Shown here: positions 7,003 to 14,898 of the stretch, one piece after another
How positions within the stretch are numbered: the stretch's first letter is position 1
Layout of the letters: every line of letters begins with the position of its first letter
Origin: an uncultured Sporolactobacillus sp.
Lineage (GTDB): Bacteria > Bacillota > Bacilli > Bacillales > Sporolactobacillaceae
Length of the DNA: 20,271 nt
Direction: 5' to 3'
Assembly (NCBI GenBank): GCA_900543345.1
Contig: UQRJ01000016.1
Location: 1 to 20,271, forward strand
Position numbers and translations under genes: made by a program
Notes under the pieces: model-generated
The model's input: only the letters and a program-made list of their open reading frames with translations
The model's database searches: none
What the model was told of the DNA's origin: nothing

Positions 7003-8673
7003 ATGGCAATTGTCGAACAGGTGAAAAACCAATTAAAAGAAGAAATCAAAGCGGCCGTCGTACAAGCCGGACTTGCGGAAGCGGCGCAGGTTCCGGAGGT
7101 GATTCTCGAGGCACCGAAAGACAAAGCGCACGGCGATTTTGCGACCAATATGGCGATGCAGCTGGCACGGATTGCCCATAAGGCACCGCGGCAAATCGCC
7201 GGTGAACTGGTCGCGCATCTTGACAAAAAGAAAGGACATATCCGCAAGATTGACATTGCGGGTCCCGGTTTCATCAATTTTTTCCTCGATAATCGTTATC
7301 TGACGGACCTGATTCCGACGATTATCGCTGCCGGCGATGCGTACGGCGCTTCGGATGCCGGTGCCGGAGAAAGTGTCCTCGTCGAATTTGTTTCTGCCAA
7401 TCCGACCGGTAATTTGCATCTTGGTCATGCGCGCGGCGCGGCCGTCGGCGATACGCTCTGCCGGCTCTTGCGTAAGGCCGGTTACCGGGTCGGCGCGGAA
7501 TACTATATTAACGACGGCGGCAACCAGATCACAAATTTGGCGATCTCTTTGCAGGCCCGTTATCTGCAGGCGCTCGGACGCGACGCCGAAATTCCGAGTG
7601 ACGGCTATCACGGCAAAGACATTGTTGAACTCGGTCGCCAGCTTGCCCGGCGCTGCGGTGACGCGCTGTCTGAAAAACCGGAAGCGGAGCGGATGCGCTT
7701 TTTCCGCAATTTCGGTGTCGAGCATCTGATGCGCAATATAAAAAAAGATCTCGCCGATTTCCGTGTTTCCTTTGATCGTTGGTATTCCGAGCGTTCGCTG
7801 TACGAAACACATAAAGTGGAACAGGCGTTGCAAGTATTAACAGAAAAAGGCGAAACGTACGAAAAAGATGACGCACTCTGGCTGAAAACGACCAAATACG
7901 GCGACGACAAAGATCGCGTCCTGGTTAAATCGGACGGGGCCTATACGTATTTTACCCCGGATATTGCTTATCACAAAGATAAATTTGATCGCGGATTCAA
8001 GGAACTGATCGATGTGCTCGGCGCCGACCATCACGGTTATGTACCGCGACTGAAAGCGGCGGTTCAGGCACTCGGTTACAATCCCGATCAGTTGAACGCC
8101 CAGATTATTCAGCTGGTGAATCTGATCAAAAACGGCGAAAAAGTGAAGATGAGCAAGCGGACCGGAAAGACGGTGACCATGCGCGAGTTGATGGACGAAG
8201 TTGGCATTGACGCTACCCGCTATTTCTTCGCCATGCGCAGTGTGGATTCGCATCTGGATTTCGACCTCGATCTGGCCATTTCGCAGTCGAACGAAAATCC
8301 GGTGTATTACGTACAATACGCGCATGCACGAATCAGCAGTATGCTCAAACGGGCACAGGCCTTCGAAGACGAGCACCCGGGCGAGGCGGATCTTTCGCTG
8401 CTCGACGGGGAGAAAGAAATCGAGTTGCTGAAAAAGCTCGGCGATTTTCCGGCCGTAGTAGCCGAAAGCGCGGCCAGTCGGGCGATTCAGCACATTCCTT
8501 CTTATCTGTTCGATCTGTCGGCGAGTCTGCACAGTTTTTACAATGCGGAAAAAGTGCTTGATGAGCAGAATGTGCCGCTTAGTCGAGCACGGATCATGCT
8601 GATGAAAGCAGTGCGCATTACATTGAAAAACGGCATGGATCTGATCGGCGTCCACGCGCCGGATAAAATGTGA
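7003..8673 (+). CDS. argS: Arginyl-tRNA synthetase
   Basis: Class I aminoacyl-tRNA synthetase that charges tRNA-Arg with arginine in the cytoplasm. 556 residues, normal for the bacterial enzyme. The N-terminal tRNA-recognition (Arg_S N) domain covers about 1-90; the HIGH-type signature reads HLGH at 139-142 within PTGNLHLGHARG; KMSKR is at 382-386; the C-terminal DALR helical anticodon domain ends the protein, with the conserved ARISSM and SLHSFYN stretches. Start ATG at 7003 has GGAGGG 6 nt upstream. It is monocistronic as far as can be seen: an intergenic region of ~400 nt before it and a terminator 13 nt after it. No T-box features were recognised in the upstream sequence. Confidence 0.97.
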   Translation: MAIVEQVKNQLKEEIKAAVVQAGLAEAAQVPEVILEAPKDKAHGDFATNMAMQLARIAHKAPRQIAGELVAHLDKKKGHIRKIDIAGPGFINFFLDNRYLTDLIPTIIAAGDAYGASDAGAGESVLVEFVSANPTGNLHLGHARGAAVGDTLCRLLRKAGYRVGAEYYINDGGNQITNLAISLQARYLQALGRDAEIPSDGYHGKDIVELGRQLARRCGDALSEKPEAERMRFFRNFGVEHLMRNIKKDLADFRVSFDRWYSERSLYETHKVEQALQVLTEKGETYEKDDALWLKTTKYGDDKDRVLVKSDGAYTYFTPDIAYHKDKFDRGFKELIDVLGADHHGYVPRLKAAVQALGYNPDQLNAQIIQLVNLIKNGEKVKMSKRTGKTVTMRELMDEVGIDATRYFFAMRSVDSHLDFDLDLAISQSNENPVYYVQYAHARISSMLKRAQAFEDEHPGEADLSLLDGEKEIELLKKLGDFPAVVAESAASRAIQHIPSYLFDLSASLHSFYNAEKVLDEQNVPLSRARIMLMKAVRITLKNGMDLIGVHAPDKM

Positions 8674-8681
8674 CATGAATA

Positions 8682-8714
8682 AAAAGGCGACTCGTACACC
8701 GGAGTCGCTTTTTT
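8682..8714. terminator. Bidirectional terminator between argS and clsB
   Basis: GCGACTC (8687-8693) pairs perfectly with GAGTCGC (8702-8708) around an 8-nt loop, followed by six T (8709-8714) and preceded by five A (8681-8685), so it ends transcription from both sides. It lies 13 nt after the argS stop. For clsB it is ~125 nt downstream. Nothing else was seen between 8715 and 8837. Confidence 0.9.
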
Positions 8715-8837
8715 CGATGCTTCCGCTTAAAGCGGCGATGAGTTCTGCCCGCTTCGTTGGCAGCTAAGATCAGGGAAGGTAAACGGCGGATCGAGCAATC
8801 CGATTTGCGGCATGTCAAGTCGTTTGCCCGCGCCGAT

Positions 8838-10046
8838 TCAGAGTAGCGAGCGAAACCAGCCCGAGCAAACCGATTTCAATCGTTGGAAGGGCCCGCGGTG
8901 CCGCAGCGTTTCGGCTGCGGCGCGGGTCGAACTGTTTTCGATTTCCTGCCGCAATCGGCCGATCACGTCGGCGACCGTCGCCGGATGAGCGATAAAGGCG
9001 GAGAGCTCGTCGTTCCAGAATAAGCTGCGCCTGTCGAAATTGGTTGTACCAATATAGCAGAGCCGTCCGTCGACAACAAATACTTTCGAATGATAAAATC
9101 CCTGGTAGAAGTAAAAAAGCTTTGCGCCGCGTTCGACCAGCGGGCGCAGAAACAGGATGGACGCCGGCTTGACAAGCGGGTGATCCTTTTTCATCGGCAG
9201 GAGGATCGTCAGTTGCACACCGCGGGCGAGGCGGTCAAGCAGAACATTCATCAGCGTTCGGCTCGGAATAAAATACGGCGAGCCGATCACAATCGACGAG
9301 CGAGCACGCTGTAATTTTTCAGCAAATAGGTCGTCGATCTGCCGGCCGCTCGAGGCTTGCAGCGTCAGCATCACCGGCCCTTTTTCGGAAACCGGGAAAA
9401 ATTCACCGTCCTCCGGTCTCTGGCCGGTTGCTTTTGCCCAATCGTCGAGAAATAGGCGCTGGAGCTCGGCTACACTCTCGCCGATAACCTTTAAATGGTT
9501 ATCGTGCCACGGTCCTTTCTCGGCATTCATGCCGAGGTAGTCGCGGCTGATATTGAATCCGCCGAAATAACCGATGTTCCCGTCGATCACGGCGATCTTG
9601 CGATGATTGCGCCGATTCAGTTCATAGAAAGTAAAGGGAAAGGTTACCTTATTTGAAAAGGCGATCTGCACGCCGGCTGCTTCCAGCTCTGTTTTCAGCC
9701 GCTTCAGGCTGCGCCCGTTCAGCGCGTCGACAAGCAGCCGGACTTGCACGCCCTCCGACGCCTTTTTCTTGAGCAGCGACAGCCATTGCTGTCCGACTTC
9801 GTCCGCTTCGAAGATAAAAAAAGACAGATGAATATGGTGACGGGCCCGACCGATTTCCTCCAGCATGTCGCGGAACAGCTCGCGTCCGTTCGTAAAGTAG
9901 CGGATGCGATTCATACCGGCACGCGGCGAATAAAGCGGCAGCTTTGGATGGCGGACTTTGATGCCGGTCAGAATATCGAGCAGAATGGCAATAATCAGTA
10001 GAAATGCAATGATGACGAAAATAAACAGCGCGATCAGGAACCACAT
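8838..10046 (-). CDS. clsB: Minor cardiolipin synthase (YwjE/ClsB type), phospholipase D superfamily
   Basis: Membrane-bound enzyme that condenses two phosphatidylglycerol molecules to cardiolipin and glycerol. From the ATG at 10046 it is 402 residues (B. subtilis YwjE is ~398). One N-terminal membrane helix (2-24), then two PLD domains, each with an intact HxKxxxxD motif: His148-Lys150-Asp155 in NHRKIAVIDG and His319-Lys321-Asp326 in YHSKVFVVDG. The MKKDHPLV and YQGFYH stretches resemble YwjE. The frame is open up to 10277, but only the 10046 start has a Shine-Dalgarno (AGAGGAG, ~8 nt) and puts the membrane helix at the N-terminus. It is transcribed toward argS and away from rpoE. YwjE orthologues occur in the same chromosomal neighbourhood of B. 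subtilis. Confidence 0.88.
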   Translation of the reverse strand: MWFLIALFIFVIIAFLLIIAILLDILTGIKVRHPKLPLYSPRAGMNRIRYFTNGRELFRDMLEEIGRARHHIHLSFFIFEADEVGQQWLSLLKKKASEGVQVRLLVDALNGRSLKRLKTELEAAGVQIAFSNKVTFPFTFYELNRRNHRKIAVIDGNIGYFGGFNISRDYLGMNAEKGPWHDNHLKVIGESVAELQRLFLDDWAKATGQRPEDGEFFPVSEKGPVMLTLQASSGRQIDDLFAEKLQRARSSIVIGSPYFIPSRTLMNVLLDRLARGVQLTILLPMKKDHPLVKPASILFLRPLVERGAKLFYFYQGFYHSKVFVVDGRLCYIGTTNFDRRSLFWNDELSAFIAHPATVADVIGRLRQEIENSSTRAAAETLRHRGPFQRLKSVCSGWFRSLL

Positions 10047-10264
10047 ATCGTCGATCTCCTCTCTGTTACCGATGCCGGCTGTGCCGACCTCTTTAATATA
10101 ACCTAAATTGCCTCCCGGTATTGATGATTTCAGACGCCGAATGTACGAAAACGATGCGAATTTGGCGGGAACAGCGGCGCTATCGGTGAGAAAATAAACG
10201 CTTTCAGTCGAGGAACATCGGCTTTTTGCGGGAAAATTAAAAAAACGGGGAGCCATTTCGGCGC

Positions 10265-10293
10265 TTGATTTTCGCATCGAAACAGATTATCTT
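10265..10293 (+). promoter_or_regulatory. Sigma-A promoter of rpoE
   Basis: TTGATT (10265-10270), 17-nt spacer, TATCTT (10288-10293). The start point would be near 10299-10301, about 88 nt before the rpoE ATG. The rest of the clsB/rpoE divergent region (10047-10264) shows only a possible minus-strand TATATT -10 for clsB without a clear -35. Confidence 0.55.
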
Positions 10294-10306
10294 AAAGAGT
10301 AAGTAG

Positions 10307-10350
10307 CTTTCCGCATTCCACCGGTTGCAAAGCCGGCGGGGTGCGGAAAG
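10307..10350 (+). promoter_or_regulatory. 18-bp hairpin at the 5' end of the rpoE leader
   Basis: The arm at 10307-10324 (CTTTCCGCATTCCACCGG) pairs with 10333-10350 (CCGGCGGGGTGCGGAAAG) around an 8-nt loop: 15 Watson-Crick pairs, two G-U pairs and one A-C mismatch. It would start only 6-8 nt from the predicted transcript 5' end, and ends 38 nt before the start codon. No T-run follows on either strand, so it is not a terminator. Confidence 0.7.
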
Positions 10351-10387
10351 TGCGCGTATGTATGGATGAAAGAAAGGATGTTAGCCG

Positions 10388-10876
10388 ATGGCCGAACATG
10401 TAGCTGAAGAAGAGTCCAAAGTAGATCGACTGTACGATATATTGGTGCGGGAAAAAGAACCGAAGTCATTTTACCAACTGGCGGATCAAGTATTCACTAA
10501 AGATGAAGTCGAATCGGATCATGGGGAAACGTTGGCGCGTCTTTATACCACATTGACATTGGACGGACGTTTCCTGAGCGTCGGCCATAACCTGTGGGCG
10601 CTGCGCAATTGGTACCCGATGGATCAGCGCGAAGACGACATTGCCAAGACACTTGGCGACGATGTACATGAGCGGAATAAGAAGATTGCCGAAGATGGTT
10701 TCGATGATTATGATGAAGATGACGAAACAGGCGACGACGCGGATGAGGACGAAGACACCGATGAGGTCGATTCGTCCGACGAAGACGATTATGATGACGA
10801 TAGCGACGACAACGTCGATGCCGATGTCGATCGGATTCGCCGAAACGCCGTCCCGGACAATGATGACGAAGAATAA
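10388..10876 (+). CDS. rpoE: DNA-directed RNA polymerase delta subunit
   Basis: Gram-positive RNA polymerase subunit that shortens open-complex lifetime and promotes polymerase recycling, making initiation more sensitive to nucleotide levels. 162 residues in two parts: a folded winged-helix (HARE-HTH) domain at about 10-80, with the family's LYTTLTLDGRFLSVGHNLWA and LRNWYP stretches, and a strongly acidic Asp/Glu tail from about 100 onward that mimics nucleic acid. Start ATG at 10388 with AAAGGATG about 8 nt upstream. It precedes pyrG as in Bacillus, and no strong terminator separates them, only a hairpin of GACTC/GAGTC with inner CCC/GGG pairs (10915-10943). Read-through into pyrG is possible in addition to pyrG's own promoter. 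Confidence 0.93.
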   Translation: MAEHVAEEESKVDRLYDILVREKEPKSFYQLADQVFTKDEVESDHGETLARLYTTLTLDGRFLSVGHNLWALRNWYPMDQREDDIAKTLGDDVHERNKKIAEDGFDDYDEDDETGDDADEDEDTDEVDSSDEDDYDDDSDDNVDADVDRIRRNAVPDNDDEE

Positions 10877-10944
10877 TCGCCTCCGAAAGCGCTGCGTCTG
10901 GGTTACGCACGTTTGACTCCCCGCTTTTGGGGCAAAAAGAGTCC

Positions 10945-10973
10945 TTGATTCAGACATTTATCTCTGTTAGAAT
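10945..10973 (+). promoter_or_regulatory. Sigma-A promoter of pyrG
   Basis: TTGATT (10945-10950), 17-nt spacer, TAGAAT (10968-10973). Six nucleotides further the sequence reads GGGC (10980-10983), the same initial transcript as B. subtilis pyrG, where low CTP stalls polymerase before C4 and causes extra G residues to be added. Predicted start 10980, leader 129 nt. Confidence 0.8.
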
Positions 10974-11007
10974 TGCAAAGGGCGATAAGAGCATCGTTTT
11001 CGATAAT

Positions 11008-11053
11008 AAAGCGGGCCCTCCGAATGAGGAGCGGTTGCGCTTTTATTTTTATT
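11008..11053 (+). terminator. CTP-responsive attenuator of pyrG
   Basis: The stem has outer AAAGCG/CGCTTT and an inner part pairing GGCCCTCC (11014-11021) with GGAG, a bulged C and GGTT (11028-11036), a 6-nt loop, then TTTTATTTTTATT. The 5' strand holds a pyrimidine run (CCCTCC, 11016-11021) that poly-G added at the transcript start could pair with, preventing the terminator. This is the layout established for B. subtilis pyrG; its action here is inferred. Confidence 0.8.
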
Positions 11054-11108
11054 AAAAACTGCGTAACGGACAAGCACAGTCCGAATCGAGAAGGGGGAAA
11101 CGTGAAGG

Positions 11109-12710
11109 ATGGCAACAAAATATATTTTTGTAACCGGCGGTGTCGTCTCGTCACTCGGGAAGGGGATCACCGCAGCCTCCCTTGGGCGGCTGCTGAAAAA
11201 CAGAGGGTTGAAAGTCACCATACAGAAGTTCGACCCATATATTAATGTCGACCCCGGTACAATGAATCCTTATCAGCATGGGGAAGTATTCGTTACCGAC
11301 GACGGCGCGGAAACGGATCTGGATCTCGGCCATTATGAACGATTCATCGATATTAACCTCAATAAAAACAGCAATGTCACAACGGGAAAAATTTATTCCG
11401 CTGTTCTAAAAAAAGAGCGCCGGGGAGACTATCTTGGCCGGACGGTGCAAGTCATTCCCCACATCACCAATGAAATCAAGGATCGCGTATTTCGCGCCGG
11501 CAAGACGACAGGCGCGGATGTGGTCATTACCGAAATCGGCGGGACAGTCGGCGATATTGAAAGCCTGCCGTTTCTGGAAGCGATCCGCCAAATGAAAGGC
11601 GATGTCGGCGTAGGCAATGTTCTGTACATTCACTGCACGCTTGTCCCGTATCTTAAGGCAGCCGGCGAAATGAAAACCAAACCGACCCAGCACAGCGTAA
11701 GTGAGTTGCGCAGCATCGGCATTCAGCCGAACGTTATCGTCGTCCGTACGGAAATGCCGATCACCCAGGAGATGAAGAATAAAATCTCGCTGTTTTGCGA
11801 CATCGACAAAGAAGCGGTCATTGAATCGCGGGATGCCGAGACGCTCTACGAAGTGCCGCTGCAGCTGCAAGCGCAACATCTCGACGACATTGTCTGTCGC
11901 AAACTCGGGTTGCCTGAAGGCGAAGCGGACATGAGCCAATGGAATAATCTGGTAGAAAAAGTGCTGCATCCGAAGCGAGAGGTGACGATCGGCCTGGTCG
12001 GCAAGTATGTCGAGTTGCAGGATGCCTACATCTCGGTTGTCGAAGCGCTCAAACACGGCGGTTACAGCTTCGATGCCGAAACGCACGTTCGTTATATCAA
12101 TTCCGAGGATCTGCTGCCCGGCAATGTCGAAGCAAAATTAACAGACGTTCAGGGTATTCTTGTTCCCGGCGGGTTCGGCGATCGCGGCATCAAGGGCAAG
12201 ATTCTGGCGATTCAATATGCGCGTGAACATCAAGTGCCGTTCCTCGGCATCTGTCTCGGCATGCAGTTGGCCTCAATCGAATTTGCCCGCCACGTGCTTG
12301 GCCTCTCCGGTGCGGATTCAACGGAATTCAATGACCATGTTGAAGATCCGATCATCGATTTGATGCCGGAACAGAAAAATGTCAAAGAGATGGGCGGCAC
12401 GCAGCGACTGGGCCTCTATCCCTGCAAACTGGTAAAAAATACGAAGGCTTATGCGGCTTACGGCCGGGAAATGATCTATGAACGGCACCGCCATCGTTAT
12501 GAATTTAACAATCACTATCGTCAGCAAATGGCGGCGAAGGGAGTAATCTTCTCCGGGATCAGCCCCGACGATCGATTGATTGAAATGATCGAATTACGCG
12601 ATCATCCATGGTTTGTCGCCTGTCAATTCCATCCCGAATTCAAGTCTCGGCCGACACGTCCGGAACCGCTGTTCCGAGCGTTCATCCGAGCGTCTCTCGG
12701 CGGTAAATGA
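11109..12710 (+). CDS. pyrG: CTP synthase
   Basis: Converts UTP to CTP using ATP and ammonia released from glutamine; last step of pyrimidine nucleotide synthesis. 533 residues, usual length. The N-terminal synthetase domain opens with KYIFVTGGVVSSLGKG (P-loop) and the QKFDPYINVDPGTM segment; the C-terminal class I glutamine amidotransferase carries the nucleophile Cys382 in GICLGMQ and His508/Glu510 in CQFHPEF, all intact. Start ATG at 11109; the AAGGGGG purine run ends 11 nt upstream with a nearer GAAGG touching the start. Regulated by its attenuator leader. No intrinsic terminator was found in 12711-12900, so transcription may continue toward spo0F. The ywjG gene found here in B. subtilis is absent. 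Confidence 0.97.
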   Translation: MATKYIFVTGGVVSSLGKGITAASLGRLLKNRGLKVTIQKFDPYINVDPGTMNPYQHGEVFVTDDGAETDLDLGHYERFIDINLNKNSNVTTGKIYSAVLKKERRGDYLGRTVQVIPHITNEIKDRVFRAGKTTGADVVITEIGGTVGDIESLPFLEAIRQMKGDVGVGNVLYIHCTLVPYLKAAGEMKTKPTQHSVSELRSIGIQPNVIVVRTEMPITQEMKNKISLFCDIDKEAVIESRDAETLYEVPLQLQAQHLDDIVCRKLGLPEGEADMSQWNNLVEKVLHPKREVTIGLVGKYVELQDAYISVVEALKHGGYSFDAETHVRYINSEDLLPGNVEAKLTDVQGILVPGGFGDRGIKGKILAIQYAREHQVPFLGICLGMQLASIEFARHVLGLSGADSTEFNDHVEDPIIDLMPEQKNVKEMGGTQRLGLYPCKLVKNTKAYAAYGREMIYERHRHRYEFNNHYRQQMAAKGVIFSGISPDDRLIEMIELRDHPWFVACQFHPEFKSRPTRPEPLFRAFIRASLGGK

Positions 12711-12879
12711 TGAAGGGTGAAATCAGCTGCCCGCTTTCTTCATGACGCATGGGATTTCTCCGGCCACGCTGTCGGGATGCGGCCGATGTCGTTTATTTTG
12801 CCCGGAAAATATACCGATAGTCGGCGGATTCGGCCAATTGCAAGCAGGAAAAGCGCTCGATCGCCGCGAATGTTAATTT

Positions 12880-12903
12880 AGGAAGGCGGCGAATCGGCCG
12901 AAT
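12880..12903 (+). promoter_or_regulatory. Possible sigma-H promoter of spo0F
   Basis: AGGAAGG (12880-12886), 13 nt, GAAT (12900-12903) resembles the sigma-H pattern AGGAWWW / GAAT used by B. subtilis spo0F. The -35 keeps AGGA but has GG for WW. The start point would lie almost at the Shine-Dalgarno, giving a very short leader. No clear Spo0A box (TGTCGAA) was found; the nearest is TGTCGGG around 12768. Weak call. Confidence 0.3.
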
Positions 12904-12928
12904 CATCAGTGAGGAGGGAGTCCGTGAA

Positions 12929-13318
12929 GTGGATCATCAAACCATCATGGTCGTTGACGATCAAACCGGCATACGGCTGTTGCTGAAGGAAATACTGAAA
13001 AGAGAGGGTTATGCGATACTTCTTGCCGAAAACGGAAGCCGGGCGCTGGAGTTGCTCAGCCGGCGGCCGGCACTAGTTCTGCTGGATGTCCGGTTGCCGG
13101 GGATACGCGGAACGGACCTGCTGAGACAGATCGGCCGGCAGTGTCCCGAAACTAAGGTGGTGATGATGACGGCCTATGGCGACCGCGACCTGATCGCCGA
13201 AACCAAAGCAGGTGGGGCGGTCGGCTACCTTGAAAAACCGTTTGATATTCCCAAACTGATTGCGATCGTTCACCGTGAAGCGCCGGTCGGTCCGCTGAAA
13301 AATTCCAATGCGGATTGA
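12929..13318 (+). CDS. spo0F: Sporulation phosphorelay response regulator Spo0F
   Basis: Single-domain receiver that takes phosphate from sporulation histidine kinases and passes it to Spo0B, which charges Spo0A. 129 residues, no output domain. The acidic pocket Asp10-Asp11 (VVDDQTGIR), phosphoacceptor Asp53 (LVLLDVRLPG), Thr81 (MMTAYGD) and Lys103 (EKPFD) are all present; DDQxGIR and KPFDI are characteristic of Spo0F over other receivers. The start is GTG at 12929, with GAGGAGGGAG 8-11 nt before it; the next in-frame ATG (codon 7) is too far in and would cut off the first strand. It lies between pyrG and murA, but fbaA and tal, which follow spo0F in B. subtilis, are missing. The C-terminal ~8 residues are an unremarkable extension. 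Confidence 0.93.
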   Translation: MDHQTIMVVDDQTGIRLLLKEILKREGYAILLAENGSRALELLSRRPALVLLDVRLPGIRGTDLLRQIGRQCPETKVVMMTAYGDRDLIAETKAGGAVGYLEKPFDIPKLIAIVHREAPVGPLKNSNAD

Positions 13319-13351
13319 GACGAATGGAACGCGACTCAGCCGTCATTTTTA

Positions 13352-13360
13352 TGTTATACT
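13352..13360 (+). promoter_or_regulatory. Extended -10 promoter of the murA leader
   Basis: TGTTATACT fits an extended -10 element (TG-n-TATACT). A weak -35-like GCGACT lies 18 nt upstream. The start point would be near 13367, giving a ~157-nt leader to murA that begins with a hairpin and a short reading frame. Confidence 0.5.
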
Positions 13361-13370
13361 GTCAAATGGA

Positions 13371-13396
13371 CGGAAAAGCACACGTCGGCTTTTCCG
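13371..13396 (+). promoter_or_regulatory. 9-bp hairpin at the 5' end of the murA leader
   Basis: CGGAAAAGC (13371-13379) and GCTTTTCCG (13388-13396) are perfect inverted repeats with an 8-nt loop. The last G of the stem is the first base of the GGAGGTGA ribosome binding site of the following short frame. No T-run follows, so it is not a good terminator for spo0F. Confidence 0.65.
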
Positions 13397-13407
13397 GAGG
13401 TGACGGA

Positions 13408-13455
13408 ATGACTCGGCGGATCCAGAGAATGTCCGGTATAACATACATTACATAA
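13408..13455 (+). CDS. Short leader reading frame (15 codons) before murA
   Basis: ATG at 13408 follows GGAGGTGA (13396-13403), a near-perfect anti-Shine-Dalgarno match at ideal spacing; the frame encodes MTRRIQRMSGITYIT and stops at 13455. It is 68 nt upstream of the murA start, and a T6 run (13484-13489) lies between them, without a strong stem before it. The peptide has three arginines in its first six residues. It is not recognised as any known protein. It may be a leader peptide for attenuation or translation coupling, or a chance frame; the ribosome binding site is the main support. Confidence 0.4.
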   Translation: MTRRIQRMSGITYIT

Positions 13456-13523
13456 CAGGGCTGCGTTTGGGGCTCGTCTTCCTCCCTTTTTTAGCAACGG
13501 AAATGGAAAAGGAAGTATAAAAT

Positions 13524-14819
13524 ATGGATAAATTACTCATTGAAGGCGGGCATCGTCTGAGCGGAACCGTGCAGGTCAGCGGCGCGAAAAACAGTGCCGT
13601 GGCACTGATTCCGGCGACCATTCTGGCTGATTCGCCGGTGACAATCGACCAGCTCCCCGATATTTCCGATGTCCAGACCCTCTGTCGCCTAATTGAAGAG
13701 ATCGGCGGTAAGATTGTTTATCGTGATCATACATTGACAATCGATCCTAGGCAGATGGTCGATATGCCGTTGCCGAACGGATTGGTAAAACAGTTGCGCG
13801 CTTCTTATTATTTGATGGGTGCGATGCTCGGACGTTTTCACAAGGCCGTGATTGGACTTCCGGGCGGATGCAATCTCGGCCCGCGACCGATCGATCAGCA
13901 TATCAAGGGCTTTGAGGCACTTGGAGCGCGTGTGACCAACGAACGGGGCGCTATTTATTTGCGGGCCGATCGTCTGCACGGCGCGAGTATTTACCTGGAT
14001 GTCGTCAGTGTCGGCGCGACGATTAACATTATGCTGGCGGCCGTCCGCGCCGAAGGAAAAACGATCATTGAGAATGCGGCGAAGGAGCCGGAGATCATTG
14101 ATGTGGCAACGTTGCTGACGAGCATGGGCGCGCGCATCAAAGGAGCGGGGACGGACATCATCCGTATTGAAGGTGTCCACAATCTGCATGGTTGCCGCCA
14201 TATGATCATCCCCGATCGGATTGAAGCGGGGACGTTTATGATCATGGGTGCGGCTTTAGGCAAGGAGTTATTGATTGACAACGTCATTCCTCAGCACGTC
14301 GAGTCGTTGACTGCCAAATTACGGGAAATGGGTGCCGACGTACAGGCAGGTGAAGACCAGATGCTGGTCAGCCGGGCGAACGGTAGGTTGAAAAGCGCCG
14401 ATGTTAAGACGCTGGTTTATCCCGGATTCCCCACCGATCTGCAACAGCCAATGACCAGTTTGCTCACTCAGGCGGCGGGCACAAGTATCATTACCGATAC
14501 GATTTACAGCGCGCGCTTTAAACACATTGACGAGCTACGCCGGATGGGCGCGCATGTAAAGATCGAGGGCCGTTCGGCCATTCTCAGCGGACCGGCGGAA
14601 TTGGAAGGCGCGAAAGTCCGGGCAACGGATTTGCGGGCCGGGGCCTCGCTTGTTATTGCCGGCCTGATCGCTAGCGGTGTCACGGAGCTGAGCGGCGTTC
14701 GCCATATTGAACGTGGCTACGACCACCTGATGGAGAAACTAAGCGCTATCGGCGCTCACGTTTGGCGCGAGCAATCGGATAGCGGTGAGTTGCGCGATCA
14801 CCTCAAAGAACAGGAATAA
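13524..14819 (+). CDS. murA: UDP-N-acetylglucosamine 1-carboxyvinyltransferase
   Basis: First committed step of peptidoglycan synthesis: adds enolpyruvate from PEP to UDP-GlcNAc in the cytoplasm; target of fosfomycin. 431 residues. The PEP-binding GAKNSAVAL (20-28), the active loop GLPGGCNLGPRPIDQH with catalytic Cys116 (a fosfomycin-sensitive arrangement), and the KxxxKxxGA-type lid residues after it are present. Start ATG at 13524 with AAAGGAAG 8 nt upstream. By position (between spo0F and rho) it corresponds to B. subtilis MurAB (MurZ), the second of two paralogues in most Firmicutes; whether another murA exists elsewhere cannot be seen. It has its own promoter, leader and terminator. Confidence 0.95.
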   Translation: MDKLLIEGGHRLSGTVQVSGAKNSAVALIPATILADSPVTIDQLPDISDVQTLCRLIEEIGGKIVYRDHTLTIDPRQMVDMPLPNGLVKQLRASYYLMGAMLGRFHKAVIGLPGGCNLGPRPIDQHIKGFEALGARVTNERGAIYLRADRLHGASIYLDVVSVGATINIMLAAVRAEGKTIIENAAKEPEIIDVATLLTSMGARIKGAGTDIIRIEGVHNLHGCRHMIIPDRIEAGTFMIMGAALGKELLIDNVIPQHVESLTAKLREMGADVQAGEDQMLVSRANGRLKSADVKTLVYPGFPTDLQQPMTSLLTQAAGTSIITDTIYSARFKHIDELRRMGAHVKIEGRSAILSGPAELEGAKVRATDLRAGASLVIAGLIASGVTELSGVRHIERGYDHLMEKLSAIGAHVWREQSDSGELRDHLKEQE

Positions 14820-14839
14820 TCGAAAGATTGTTTTGCAGC

Positions 14840-14863
14840 AGCCCCGGAAGGGCTTATTTTTTT
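14840..14863 (+). terminator. Rho-independent terminator of murA
   Basis: AGCCC (14840-14844) pairs with GGGCT (14850-14854) around a 5-nt loop, followed by TATTTTTTT. It lies 21 nt after the murA stop and precedes the rho promoter. The stem is short but G-C rich. Confidence 0.7.
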
Positions 14864-14898
14864 CTCGCCGGTGTGTCCTAAAAAGTTGATAAAATGGT

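Noticed and set aside
6657..7277. 206-codon minus-strand frame overlapping argS
   Set aside because: Its start and first half are the antisense of argS; no start codon in the part outside argS and no recognised similarity.
7033..8676. Long antisense frames within argS
   Set aside because: Shadows produced by codon bias on the opposite strand of a clear argS.
10047..10277. Upstream extension of the clsB frame by 77 codons
   Set aside because: No Shine-Dalgarno; it would place the N-terminal membrane helix internally and overlap the rpoE promoter.
12711..12760. ATGAAG/CTTCAT inverted repeat after pyrG as a terminator
   Set aside because: Short stem, long loop and no following T-run.
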